A DNA stretch of 34,503 nucleotides from Actinomycetes bacterium. Lineage in GTDB: Bacteria > Actinomycetota > Acidimicrobiia > Acidimicrobiales > SZUA-35. Below are positions 8,437 through 16,703 of the stretch, in pieces. The DNA lies in the NCBI GenBank assembly GCA_024227975.1, contig JAAETV010000213.1, positions 1-34,503 of the forward strand. Reading direction: 5' to 3'. Each line of letters begins with the position of its first letter. Position 1 is the stretch's first letter. The position numbers and the translations under genes are program-made. Under the pieces are notes generated by a model. The model made no database searches. It had not been told where the DNA came from and saw only the letters and a list, made by a program, of their open reading frames with translations.

Positions 8437-9051
8437 ATGGACATCGAATTCTGGGTTGATCCCATTTGACCATGGTGTTGGGTGACGGCCCGTTGGGTCG
8501 TCGACGTTGTTTCCCCTGAGCGGGATCTGTCGATCCGGTGGCAGCCGATCTCATTGTTGGAGAAGAATCAGCCAGAGGAGGGCAGCCCGCAATACGAGGC
8601 CACCTCCCAGACCCACCGCTATCTTCGGGTCATGGAGTCTGTGAGGGCGAGCGAAGGTGACGACGCTGTCTTCCCCCTCTACTGGGAGTATGGACGCCGT
8701 ATCCACCACGACCAAGACCGCACCTTTGATGCTGCTGACGCCCTCGAGGCGGTCGGGCTCGATACCGGCCATGCTGCCGCCTTCGATGACGAGGCCTGGG
8801 ACGCCCAGATCAAGGAACGGATGGATATCGGGCTCCAGCTGGCAGGTGACGATATCGGCACCCCGATCATTGCCTTCGACAATGATGATGGTGAGCGGGT
8901 CGCCCTGTTCGGCCCGGTCATCACCCGGGTCCCGACCAAGGAGCAGTCCCTGCGGCTATGGGATGGTTTCATTGGCTGTGCAACTGTCCCTGGCTTCTGG
9001 GAGCTGAAGCGAACGAGGACCGAACGGCCTGAGTTCGGCGAGCGGCCGTAG
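8437..9051 (+). CDS. Rv2466c-like DsbA-family reductase, predicted selenoprotein (UPWC)
   Basis: The frame is 204 residues if the TGA at 8467-8469 is read as selenocysteine (residue 11). The N-terminus then reads EFWVDPI-U-PWCWVTARW, matching the FWFDPLCPWCW active site of mycobacterial Rv2466c, a mycothiol-dependent nitroreductase of the DsbA/thioredoxin fold. Other family landmarks follow: YGRRIHHDQ, the cis-proline loop DDIGTPII, LFGPVITRVP and the C-terminal ELKRTRTERPEF. Total length agrees with Rv2466c (207). Without readthrough the gene would have to start at GTG 8482 and lose the first strand and the active site. An 8-bp hairpin at 8484-8502 fits a SECIS. I infer a thiol/selenol oxidoreductase, possibly mycothiol-linked; the substrate is unknown. 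A methyltransferase gene follows after 18 nt. Confidence 0.85.
8484..8502 (+). promoter_or_regulatory. Predicted bacterial SECIS hairpin
   Basis: GACGGCCC (8484-8491) pairs with GGGTCGTC (8495-8502) over 8 bp, including one G-U pair, and closes a 3-nt loop GTT. The loop begins 22 nt after the in-frame TGA and starts with G, in line with the known spacing and loop rule for bacterial SECIS elements read by SelB. Confidence 0.7.
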
Positions 9052-9069
9052 CATGGCTCCGAGAATCCG

Positions 9070-10086
9070 ATGACCACCAATGATCAGCGCCGGGTCGACA
9101 CGACCCGGCTCCAGCGGCTGGCGAGGGCCTTCACCGAGTCGGCCGTGTTCTTTGCCGCCATTGACCTCGACTTGTTCACCCATGTCGCCGGTGGTGCCAG
9201 CGACAACGAGGCGCTGGCGCGAGCCATGGGAACCAGCGAGCTCAACGCCGAGCGCCTGACCACTGTATGTCTTGCTCTCGGCTTGCTGGAGTACGCTCCC
9301 GACGGGTCGATTTGCAACGCCGCCGACTGTGAGAAGTTCCTGATAAAGGGGACCGAGAGATATGCCGGGCCATGGATGGAATTCACCCGGCCCGAGGTCG
9401 GTGACTGGTTCGAGCTCGCCACCAAGCTCCAGGACCCTACCCCACCTCGAACGTTGGGGATGTATGACGGGCTGACGGTCGAACGGGCCCGCCGGTACCA
9501 TGCCGCCACATACTCCATCGGTATGGGGGCTGGTCGGCGCTTCAGCCGTGTGGTCGACCTTTCCGGTCGATCCAAGTTGCTCGACCTTGGTGGCGGGTCG
9601 GGGGCCTACAGCATCAACGCCGTCAGGACCTATCCCGGCTTGGAGGCCGTGGTTTTCGACCTGCCTCCGGTGACTGTCGTGACAGGCGAGTACCTGGAGC
9701 GCAACCAGGTGACCGACCGGGTTTCGGCCGTAGGTGGTGACTTCATCGCCGATGAGCTGCCAACGGGCTGCGATGTGGCCGTGATGGCCTCGAACCTGCC
9801 GATCTATGACGCTGAGAACATCCAGGTCGTGGTGTCCAAGACCTTCGACGCGTTGGAACCGGGGGGCGAGATGCATCTGGTCGGTGAGATGCTGGGCCCC
9901 GACGGAGTCGGCCCTCTCGATGCCGCCCTGTGGGGTATGGCTGAGATCCATTACGGCAGTGGGGGTCGGGCCCACTCCGTGACCGAGGTCAGAGAGTATT
10001 TCGAGCGAGCTGGATTCGATCCGATCGAAGACGAGGTCTTTGTGGAAGGAACCCTGCACCGCGTGACGGGACACAAGACGCCCTGA
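9070..10086 (+). CDS. SAM-dependent O-methyltransferase-family protein
   Basis: This 338-residue protein has the two-part layout of the plant-type O-methyltransferases (family 2). The N-terminal winged-helix dimerisation domain (about 1-100) includes TESAVFFAAIDLDLF and LTTVCLALGLLEY. A Rossmann SAM-binding domain follows, with motif I at KLLDLGGGSGAYSI and the next acidic region VVFDLPPVT. Members methylate small aromatic or polyketide hydroxyls; related bacterial proteins also methylate other groups. It lies 18 nt downstream of the predicted selenoprotein on the same strand, so cotranscription is likely. The stop codon lies within a hairpin (10077-10095). Confidence 0.85.
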   Translation: MTTNDQRRVDTTRLQRLARAFTESAVFFAAIDLDLFTHVAGGASDNEALARAMGTSELNAERLTTVCLALGLLEYAPDGSICNAADCEKFLIKGTERYAGPWMEFTRPEVGDWFELATKLQDPTPPRTLGMYDGLTVERARRYHAATYSIGMGAGRRFSRVVDLSGRSKLLDLGGGSGAYSINAVRTYPGLEAVVFDLPPVTVVTGEYLERNQVTDRVSAVGGDFIADELPTGCDVAVMASNLPIYDAENIQVVVSKTFDALEPGGEMHLVGEMLGPDGVGPLDAALWGMAEIHYGSGGRAHSVTEVREYFERAGFDPIEDEVFVEGTLHRVTGHKTP

Positions 10087-10095
10087 CAGGGCGTC
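10077..10095. terminator. Hairpin over methyltransferase stop codon
   Basis: GACGCCCT (10077-10084) and AGGGCGTC (10088-10095) are exact complements around a 3-nt loop. It is followed by a second 6-bp hairpin, CTAGAG/CTCTAG (10106-10111 and 10120-10125). Both sit between convergent genes. There is no U-tract, which is usual for high-GC terminators. Confidence 0.45.
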
Positions 10096-10121
10096 GATGC
10101 GATACCTAGAGGGCTGATGCT

Positions 10122-10712
10122 CTAGAGATCGTCCTCGTAGTCCTCTTCGCCTTCGTAGCGACCAGACTCGGTGACGGGACGTCCACCGCGATAGTGGGTC
10201 ACGGTGTCATCCTCATTTGTCTTGAGATACCGGTAACCGTGTTGCTGGCGTTCCGCGTGCTCACCCAATTCAATGTCGACGTTGTCGTCCCACGTGCGGG
10301 GGTCGACCTGGAGGGCGAGCCCCGGCCCCAGATCCTCGAACGGGCCGTCAGTCGGCACCTTGCGCTCGGCTCGCCAGCTGACCTTGATTGCCTTGACCCG
10401 GGCTGAGAGGCGGCCATCGGAGCGTAGATAGACCCAGCCTGAACGCCGCAGATAGTGGGGGAAGGTCCGAGCCGTGAGCCAGTCTGAACCAACTAAGGGC
10501 CCAACCATGTCGACCGGGACCGACATGTCCAGATCACCACCGAGGGGTGAGATCTTGTCCGCCTCATTCGTCGGATTCTTGGTTGCTCTGGGGGCAGCAG
10601 TCGGTTGTGGCGCGACCTTCTGGGGCATGGCCAGGCATTCGAGGCAGGCCACCCTCATCTCGTCATGTTCGCAGTACTCGATCTCCGGTTCTGCTGCTTT
10701 TCCCATACCCAT
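10122..10712 (-). CDS. Hypothetical protein with N-terminal Cys/His zinc-knuckle-like motif
   Basis: This 196-residue protein of unknown function begins with a possible metal site, C14-E-H16...C23-L-E-C26. A Pro/Ala-rich linker follows (about 29-60), then a folded-looking region with SDWLTARTFPHYLRRSGWVYLRSDG. The C-terminus is very acidic (GEEDYEDDL). No membrane segment is present. The first two in-frame ATGs (10712 and 10706) are both possible. It stands alone, convergent with the methyltransferase and about 200 nt from the kinase operon. Confidence 0.65.
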   Translation of the reverse strand: MGMGKAAEPEIEYCEHDEMRVACLECLAMPQKVAPQPTAAPRATKNPTNEADKISPLGGDLDMSVPVDMVGPLVGSDWLTARTFPHYLRRSGWVYLRSDGRLSARVKAIKVSWRAERKVPTDGPFEDLGPGLALQVDPRTWDDNVDIELGEHAERQQHGYRYLKTNEDDTVTHYRGGRPVTESGRYEGEEDYEDDL

Positions 10713-10818
10713 TCATCCCACTCTCGATCGACAGCAATGGCGGCAACCATCGCACTCTAGTTGGACGGATCGTTGTCCTCGGTTGCTCAACTGAATGGCG
10801 ACACAATCACCACCTGAA

Positions 10819-10830
10819 TGTCACGTGACA
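10819..10830. promoter_or_regulatory. 12-bp perfect palindrome TGTCACGTGACA
   Basis: This exact palindrome lies about 110 nt upstream of the minus-strand gene at 10712 and just beyond the 3' end of the kinase gene. The position and symmetry suit a dimeric regulator site, but no regulator can be named. Confidence 0.35.
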
Positions 10831-10911
10831 CAATTAACATCTTGGTGTATGGGTCTCATTCTGTGAGTTCGTGCTACGTGGCGTGCAATGGGTAGATTCC
10901 GGCTGACCCAA

Positions 10912-12615
10912 TCAGAGAGTCGGTATGGTGACCTGGGCCCCGGCGGAGAGGACCGAATCAGCCGGCTCGTTGCCTTCAGGGTCACCCTTGGCCCGGACGC
11001 GATAGGTGTGGGTCTCCCCCTTGACGGGGGATAGGTCCACGAATGTCGTATCACCGGGCAGGGTCGACCCGATGACGGCGCCGTCTCTATGTACCGTGTA
11101 TCCGGTCAGACCGGACGTACTAGCCGGTGGGAGCCAGTCGATATCAACGGCTCCCGTGTCAGCGTCGTAGCTGGCCGAGACGCTGGTTGGCGGGTCGAGG
11201 GGGGTCGGCGGGATCGATGTCGTTGTTGTTGTGGTCTCGGTGGTGGACGTTGTCGTCGTCGCCTCGGTGGTGGTCGTTGTGGCCTCGGTGGTGGTCGTTG
11301 TGGCCTCAGTGGTGCTTGTGGTGGCGGCTGAGGTCGTCGTGGCCTCTGAGGTCGTGCTGGTGGCTTCGGGGGTCGTGGTAGGTATCAGGCTGGTGTCGGG
11401 GTCGGAGGGTTCGCCATCGGCGTTGTCACCATCATCAGGTGACTGGCCCCCCGCGACGGTGACGGTCGAACCTTGGGTGCCAGCGACCGTGAGATCGACA
11501 CTGAATCCATCGGAGGTCGTTGGCGGGCTATTGCCGTTGTCGGAGGTGAGAGCCCGGAAGCCGACGAGGAGGATGACGGCAGCCACAGCCGCTATGGCGA
11601 TCACACCGATGACGGGAAAGCGGCCGGCAGGACCGGTTGTGGGCTGGGCTGGAATGAAACGGGGTGGGACTGCCTCGTCGAATCGCACGACGCTGACCCT
11701 GTCCTCCGATGGCGGATGGAGTGGAGCCGGAGCCGATGCTTGGGGCATTGCAGTGGTGGCATCGGTGCTGGCCACCACCCCAGGAGCGATGGAGTTGACC
11801 GCATTCGAGAGTGCTTGAGCAAAGTCTCCAGCGGTCGGATACCTGGTAGCAGGATCCTTGGCCATGCCGGTCTCGATGACTGTGCAGATGGCATCGGGGG
11901 CCATGGAACGAAGATTGTCGATTGGCTGGTGAACAACCCTGCCCACAACGGCCATGAGGGTGTTCTCCTCGCCGTCTTCTGCCCGGAAAGGTGGTCGGCC
12001 CGAGATAAGCGACCATAGGGTCGCGGCGAGGCCGTAGACGTCGGCGGTCGGGGCGACGCTACTCCCCAGTAGCACCTCGGGGGCACTGAAAGTCGGGGTG
12101 AAGGCGGCCCCGGTAGTCTTCGACGAAGTGGTTGATTCGTTGACCAGCTTGGCGATACCGAAGTCGGCGATTCGGGGGGCATCGTCGGCGGTGAGCATGA
12201 TGTTCGCCGGCTTGAGATCGAGGTGGACAACGCCGGCTTCGTGGGCCGCACGCATGGTATTGGCCGCTTCTGCCACATAGCGGACGGCGTCTTCCCAGGG
12301 CAGGGGCCCGTGGTTGATCCGGTCCTGAAGTGAGCCGTTCTCGTAGTACGGCATGATCAGGTACGGCTCGCCGTTGTCGGTGAGACCGCTGCTATAGACC
12401 GGTACGATGCCTTCGTTGAGCGAGAGCCGGCCCATGGCCTTGCGTTCTCGATCGAAGCGGCGGACGACGTTCGGGTCATCCCCGGCGTTCAGGACTTTCA
12501 GGGCAACGAGACGGTCAAGCTCGATCTGCTTGGCGCGGTAGACGCGGGACGAGCCTCCCTTTCCGATCTGCTCGACCTGGTCGAGCCCAGATATCCCGAG
12601 GTCTAGTGTCTCCAC
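10912..12615 (-). CDS. Transmembrane Ser/Thr protein kinase with fibronectin type III domain
   Basis: This is a 567-residue kinase with a GTG start after GGGAAG. Its domains in order are: kinase (about 10-275) with glycine loop GKGGSSRV, ATP lysine K40 (ALKVL), alpha-C E57, catalytic loop HLDLKPANI (D133, N138), DFG (151-153) and APE (178-180); a juxtamembrane linker; a membrane helix (about 334-352, VIGVIAIAAVAAVILLVGF); a Thr-rich extracellular stalk (about 412-467); and a fibronectin III domain (about 470-567). All catalytic residues are present. HRD is HLD, so the activation-loop-coupling arginine is missing. It lies downstream of the FHA-protease gene on the same strand (129-nt gap) and is the close paralogue of the pseudokinase at 1-792. 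The inferred role is envelope signalling. Confidence 0.92.
   Translation of the reverse strand: METLDLGISGLDQVEQIGKGGSSRVYRAKQIELDRLVALKVLNAGDDPNVVRRFDRERKAMGRLSLNEGIVPVYSSGLTDNGEPYLIMPYYENGSLQDRINHGPLPWEDAVRYVAEAANTMRAAHEAGVVHLDLKPANIMLTADDAPRIADFGIAKLVNESTTSSKTTGAAFTPTFSAPEVLLGSSVAPTADVYGLAATLWSLISGRPPFRAEDGEENTLMAVVGRVVHQPIDNLRSMAPDAICTVIETGMAKDPATRYPTAGDFAQALSNAVNSIAPGVVASTDATTAMPQASAPAPLHPPSEDRVSVVRFDEAVPPRFIPAQPTTGPAGRFPVIGVIAIAAVAAVILLVGFRALTSDNGNSPPTTSDGFSVDLTVAGTQGSTVTVAGGQSPDDGDNADGEPSDPDTSLIPTTTPEATSTTSEATTTSAATTSTTEATTTTTEATTTTTEATTTTSTTETTTTTTSIPPTPLDPPTSVSASYDADTGAVDIDWLPPASTSGLTGYTVHRDGAVIGSTLPGDTTFVDLSPVKGETHTYRVRAKGDPEGNEPADSVLSAGAQVTIPTL
11261..11302. repeat. 21-bp tandem repeat in the kinase stalk
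   Basis: Two exact copies of a 21-nt unit (11261-11281 and 11282-11302), flanked by degenerate copies, encode the Thr-rich EATTTTT repeats of the extracellular stalk. Copy number may vary between strains, changing stalk length. Confidence 0.8.
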
Positions 12616-12744
12616 AGCAACTTCCCGCCACGTCCCAGCTTTGTGTCTACCAGACGGTCATCCTATTTTACCCGCGACCCCTGGTCAGAGAGGTGAGAGA
12701 TGTTGCTTACAGCCTGGTGGGGAGACTTGTGGCCCGGCGAATGG

Positions 12745-15039
12745 TCAGCTGTTTTCGGCCACTACCTGTTCCAACCAGGTCCGGAACGACGAGGTGGCGA
12801 TGTTTCGCCCGGCGTTCGCTTCGTCCTCAGGACCGGCGAATACGACCGCCACGACCTCGTTGCCCCGAAACACCGGACTTCCGGACGCCCCCTGCCCGCT
12901 GGAGAAGGTCGTGATCACGATCCCCTTGGCCACGTCTCCGTCTGGGGCACAACCGACCCCAGGGGGAGATCCCAGCGGGATGAAGCTGTCCCGGTCCGGG
13001 TTCGAACAGCCGGGCCAGATGGCGAAGCTTGCCGCTTCACCGCTGGTGGCGCTGACCGGTGGGAGGAGTAGCTCGCCGGCGTCATCGCGGCTGATCAGTG
13101 ACAAGGTCTGGGGGAAGCCGGTGTTGTAGACCTCATCTCCCAGGGTCAGGTCCAGGGAGTCACCGAGGTTGACTGCGGGCAAACCGGCATCGTCGACTGG
13201 GGCGCCGACGTCATCGACCGTGAGTTTCAACACCGCGATGTCGAGGAAGGGGTGGATGGCAACGGTCTCCGCCTCGTACTCGAGCTCGGCCGGGTCGTCG
13301 GCTTCGCGGGAGACCGCAACTAGCAGGGTCGGGGCGAGGACGGCGACATGTTGATTGGTGACGATCAGGTTGTCCGCGATGAAGAATCCGGAGCCGAGAC
13401 CCTCATCGGCCAGGAGTAGGACCGTGGACTGCTTGGCTGCGGCCAGATCAGCGGCCGCAACCGAAGTCGGGTCCTGACCGGGAGAGGCGATGACGACCAT
13501 CGAGTCATCATTGCTCCGGTTCCGTACGGCCAGAGTCAGGGCGACCACCGCCACCAGGGCCAAGGCCCCCACCGCCAACAGAAGGAGCAAGCTCTGCGAC
13601 CGGGGGCCACGATGCTCACCAGCGGTGATGACGCGCATGACGGTTCCAGCGTCGTCATCGCCCAATTGGACGAGAAAAGCGCCCTCGGCCTTGTAGGAAG
13701 ACGAGAGGCGTCGACCATCGACGAAGGTGCCCTTGCTCGAGAAGTCATCGACGTACCAGGCATCGTCGCGATAGCTGATCTTGAGGTGACGACGAGAGAC
13801 GAGGGAGTGTCGCTCGTCGAGGGTGACGAGGCAATCAGGATCACGTCCGACTGTGATCTCGGTGCCCGGGAGGAAGACGAAGTCCCGATCGTCGACCGAC
13901 AACTGGATCGTGGCGTCGCTGATGATTGTCTGGGCCGCATGCTCCCGAGGTCCCTGTGCCCCATGGACCAGCCCTGCCGGTTCACCTGGATCACCTGGTT
14001 TCCAGTTCGGGGTGCCGACCTGACCAGCTTCGTTGCCCTCGACGATGCTGGCTCCAGCCGGCGCTAGGGCTTGTGGGCTTGGGGGGTCGAAAAGCGAGCC
14101 AATCGATGATGACTGATCCGGCGACGATGGTGGCGGTTCCGGTCTGGCGTCGAAGGCCGAGGGGCCGGCCGGCTCCGGACCTGGGGGTTTGGGAGGAGCA
14201 GAGCCGAGAGCCGACGGAGGAAGGGGTGGGGCGTCGGGCCGGGCGTCGAAGGCTGAGAGGGCTGCCTTGTCTGGCTGCGGAGGCGGGGCCGGGAAGTCAT
14301 CAAGAGCCGAAGGGGCCGCCGGTTCCGGCTTTGGGGTCGGAGGTTGAGGAGGGGAAGAGGCGAATGCCGACGGGGGTTCCGGTGGTTGTGGTGGCTGCGA
14401 TGGGGTGTCGAGGGCCGATGGGGGTACCGGTGGTTGTGGTGGGTGGGGGAGGGCGTCGAAGGCCGATGGGGGTACCGGTGGCTGACGGGGAGGGTCGGCT
14501 GGACGGTCGAACATCGACGGAGTCGGAGGTAGTGGGGGTTGATGATCGGCGATGGGGGCCGAGACCTCGGCCGGCATGGGGGGCTGACCAGCGTCAACGA
14601 ATGGTGGTGGGAAGCTATCAGCCCCTCCCAGCCGGGGCGCCGACGCTGCATCGTCGGTGAGACCAGGGGGCCCGGGGGGCACGTCGTCGATAACCGGAGG
14701 CGGGGGAGCGTCAGGCAAGAATCCGTCGGTGTTGGGTCGGGTCGTCAGCAGCTCGATCTGGAGCTCGGTTCCCTCAACTCCGCCAAGGCGCACGGTGGTG
14801 TTCGTTCCCACGGTCCAAGTCGGGGCCAGCCTCACCCCGATGGGATCGAACGACCCATGAGTCGAGGAGTCGTTTGCCGTCCAGCTCGTGCCAACCCAGA
14901 CGAACTCGAGGTGACGTCGAGAGATGGAAGGGTCGGTGAGGATCACCGCTGCCTCCGGAGATCGCCCGATGGCGACCGGAGAATCATCCGGTGAGAACCT
15001 GGCCCTTCCCTCAGGCCAGGCGATTTCTAGGTCGTGCAT
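12745..15039 (-). CDS. Membrane-anchored FHA-FHA-serine protease
   Basis: This is a 764-residue protein with an ATG after GGAG. FHA domain 1 (about 1-98) has GRSPEA and the S-x-x-H of SISRRHLEF. A long Pro-rich linker (about 105-350) repeats PSAFDA-like units. FHA domain 2 (about 372-470) has VGRDPDC and SRRHLKISY. A single membrane helix spans about 483-505. A trypsin-like protease domain (about 530-764) carries H564 in TNQHV, D600 in LDIAVLKL and S719 in GQGASGSPV. C678 and C697 may form a disulfide. The topology is FHA domains inside and protease outside, with no PDZ domain. FHA domains bind phosphothreonine, so the adjacent kinase is the natural partner. I infer phosphorylation-controlled surface proteolysis. 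Confidence 0.9.
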   Translation of the reverse strand: MHDLEIAWPEGRARFSPDDSPVAIGRSPEAAVILTDPSISRRHLEFVWVGTSWTANDSSTHGSFDPIGVRLAPTWTVGTNTTVRLGGVEGTELQIELLTTRPNTDGFLPDAPPPPVIDDVPPGPPGLTDDAASAPRLGGADSFPPPFVDAGQPPMPAEVSAPIADHQPPLPPTPSMFDRPADPPRQPPVPPSAFDALPHPPQPPVPPSALDTPSQPPQPPEPPSAFASSPPQPPTPKPEPAAPSALDDFPAPPPQPDKAALSAFDARPDAPPLPPSALGSAPPKPPGPEPAGPSAFDARPEPPPSSPDQSSSIGSLFDPPSPQALAPAGASIVEGNEAGQVGTPNWKPGDPGEPAGLVHGAQGPREHAAQTIISDATIQLSVDDRDFVFLPGTEITVGRDPDCLVTLDERHSLVSRRHLKISYRDDAWYVDDFSSKGTFVDGRRLSSSYKAEGAFLVQLGDDDAGTVMRVITAGEHRGPRSQSLLLLLAVGALALVAVVALTLAVRNRSNDDSMVVIASPGQDPTSVAAADLAAAKQSTVLLLADEGLGSGFFIADNLIVTNQHVAVLAPTLLVAVSREADDPAELEYEAETVAIHPFLDIAVLKLTVDDVGAPVDDAGLPAVNLGDSLDLTLGDEVYNTGFPQTLSLISRDDAGELLLPPVSATSGEAASFAIWPGCSNPDRDSFIPLGSPPGVGCAPDGDVAKGIVITTFSSGQGASGSPVFRGNEVVAVVFAGPEDEANAGRNIATSSFRTWLEQVVAENS
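14060..14520. repeat. Degenerate repeats coding a Pro-rich linker
   Basis: This segment of the FHA-protease gene encodes about seven imperfect copies of a unit ending in PSAF/LDA, spaced 15-25 residues apart in a Pro-rich background. It is a probable extended spacer between the two cytoplasmic FHA domains. Confidence 0.6.
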
Positions 15040-15080
15040 ACCAACTCCGTCAGGATTGCCCTGTTGTCCCAGTTTGGCAG

Positions 15081-15209
15081 GTGAGTGGTAACCGTACTGC
15101 TTCGAAAGCGGTTGGCAAGCTCGAAGGCATCAACAAAGACGACGCCGAGTACGTCCCGCCCGCCGTTCGTGCTCTGGTCTGGGTTCTCGAATTGGCCGGT
15201 TCCTGCTGA
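15081..15209 (+). CDS. Possible small ORF, 42 codons
   Basis: The frame from GTG 15081 to TGA 15209 has the G/C-rich third positions typical of neighbouring genes in its second half (KDDAEYVPPAVRALVWVLELAG). It is divergent from the FHA-protease gene. No convincing ribosome site or family is seen, so it may be chance or a gene remnant. Confidence 0.25.
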   Translation: MSGNRTASKAVGKLEGINKDDAEYVPPAVRALVWVLELAGSC

Positions 15210-15260
15210 CCTTGGGCGGCCTCGGAGTTACAGGCTTCTGGTTGGGGGGAGGCCTGGCTA

Positions 15261-15464
15261 CTAGATGGCGGCGCTGATCTCGTGGATGTCCGATGGTGAG
15301 ATCCTGACGACCTCACGGTCGACGGCGACCGAGATTCCCTTGGCTCCAACGGCCAGGATGGTTCCGTTGATGACCCCGGTAGAGGTGATCACCTGCGAGT
15401 AGCGACCCAGCATCATTGTTGGATCCGTCGTGCTGTGCATCTTGTACGCTCCTGCGCCGCGCAC
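15261..15464 (-). CDS. Small beta-rich hypothetical protein
   Basis: The frame has up to 67 codons; the ATG at MHSTTDP (15440, 59 residues) is the more likely start. The sequence alternates short strands (SQVITSTGVINGTILAVGAKGISVAVDREVVRISPSDIHEI), suggesting a small SH3/Sm-like beta barrel. No function can be assigned. Confidence 0.5.
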   Translation of the reverse strand: MRGAGAYKMHSTTDPTMMLGRYSQVITSTGVINGTILAVGAKGISVAVDREVVRISPSDIHEISAAI

Positions 15465-15624
15465 CTTTGAGCGGCTCTACAGACAGACTAGCATTCGGCG
15501 CCTGATCCTCGATCGTCGTGAGGAAGATTCGCCCAACATGTGGGCTATCGGCCTCATCAGACCGAATCTTGAAGCGGAACCGCCACTATTGATCGAATCG
15601 ACAGCAGTTCAAGCCGATCACTTC

Positions 15625-16239
15625 TCAGCGCTTGGTTGCCTCATTGCCGTTCAGCTTGGTCCACCAGCTCTCGATCTGTTGTCGGAGATCGTCGAGATCG
15701 CCGTGATTGACGATGACATCGTTGGCTAGCTCCCGTCGTTCGGCATCGCTGGCCTGACTGTCAATCCTGGCCATGGCATCATCGGCCGGCATGGAGCGCT
15801 GGCGGGCCAGACGGTCGATCCGGTCGGCCAGGGGCGACTCGATCACCAGTACGTGTTGGTATTGGCCGTCACCCAGCTGTGACTCAGCCAACACAGCCAT
15901 GTCCAAGATGACCGTGGCATCGGAAGGGGCGGCGGCGATGTCCTTGGCGATCTCGGCGTCGATTGCCGGATGGGTGATGGCGTTGAGCGCAGCCAACTCG
16001 GCGGCATCGGCGAAGACGATGGCCCCGAGAGCGGCCCGATCGATCGCTCCTCCCTCCCCGACGAGGGCGGTCCCGAACCGATCGATGATCGGCTGGTAGG
16101 CCGAACCGCCGACGGCCGCGACGTCGCGACCCAGCTGATCGCAATCGATAATGACCGCCCCCAGCTCGGCCAACATGGCTGCGGCCGTACTTTTTCCAGC
16201 TCCAATTCCTCCGGTCAGCCCGACCACACGATGGCTCAT
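15625..16239 (-). CDS. coaE: Dephospho-CoA kinase
   Basis: This is a 204-residue P-loop kinase that adds the 3'-phosphate to dephospho-CoA, the last step of CoA synthesis. It starts MSHRVVGLTGGIGAGKST, with the Walker A at about 10-18, then IIDCDQLGRDV, the substrate-binding Asp region, and ITHPAI. Length matches the family (about 200). I chose ATG 16239 over longer in-frame starts because the domain begins there and TATGTT at 16252-16247 could be the -10 box of a leaderless mRNA. CoA supply fits the many CoA-dependent enzymes in the window. Confidence 0.92.
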   Translation of the reverse strand: MSHRVVGLTGGIGAGKSTAAAMLAELGAVIIDCDQLGRDVAAVGGSAYQPIIDRFGTALVGEGGAIDRAALGAIVFADAAELAALNAITHPAIDAEIAKDIAAAPSDATVILDMAVLAESQLGDGQYQHVLVIESPLADRIDRLARQRSMPADDAMARIDSQASDAERRELANDVIVNHGDLDDLRQQIESWWTKLNGNEATKR

Positions 16240-16413
16240 CAGCCACAACATAGCTGGAGTGTCTCCTCGCTGCGTGCTTGGCTCAGCCGACAGTTCGCTA
16301 CCATGCCAGTGGGGGGGACGCAAGATTTCTTGGGAGTTCTCTCCGCACTGATTTAGAATCATTGATGTGGATCGACCACAAGGGTCTGTTCATACTTAAA
16401 CGAAAGTAGTTCC

Positions 16414-16614
16414 ATGCCTACAGGTACCGTGAAGTTCTTCAACGCCGAGAAGGGCTTCGGCTTCATTTCCCGTGAGGGCGCCGACGATGTGTTCGTTCAT
16501 TTTTCGAACATCGTTGGCGAAGGCTACAAGACGTTGGATGAGGGTCAGCAGGTCGAGTTCGACGTCGCACCTGGCCGTAAGGGGGAGGAAGCAAAGAACG
16601 TTCGCGCTATGTAG
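16414..16614 (+). CDS. cspA: Cold-shock protein (CspA family)
   Basis: This 66-residue single-stranded nucleic acid-binding protein has both RNP motifs, KGFGFIS (RNP1) and DVFVHFS (RNP2), and begins [14 protein letters not shown]. It acts as an RNA chaperone. The roughly 80-nt AT-richer leader upstream, including CATACTTAAA, probably holds the promoter. A 13-bp hairpin follows the stop. Confidence 0.96.
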   Translation: MPTGTVKFFNAEKGFGFISREGADDVFVHFSNIVGEGYKTLDEGQQVEFDVAPGRKGEEAKNVRAM

Positions 16615-16651
16615 CTCACAGCGCTACTGAGTCCGTGTACTCACAACTCAT

Positions 16652-16684
16652 GCGGGAGCCGCTGGCTGAGTCAGCGGCTCCCGC
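16652..16684. terminator. Strong 13-bp terminator hairpin
   Basis: GCGGGAGCCGCTG (16652-16664) pairs perfectly with 16672-16684 across a 7-nt loop. It lies between the convergent cold-shock gene and the malonyl-CoA decarboxylase gene and may serve both. No U-tract follows. Confidence 0.75.
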
Positions 16685-16703
16685 GCGTTGAGGCAGGAGT
16701 CCC

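Noticed and set aside
8956..10074. 372-codon minus-strand frame over the methyltransferase
   Set aside because: The plus-strand protein has SAM-binding motif I and the family layout; the minus frame has no motif.
11231..11818. Val/Ser-rich plus-strand frame opposite the kinase stalk
   Set aside because: It is the antisense of Thr-rich codons and its composition follows from the 21-bp repeats.
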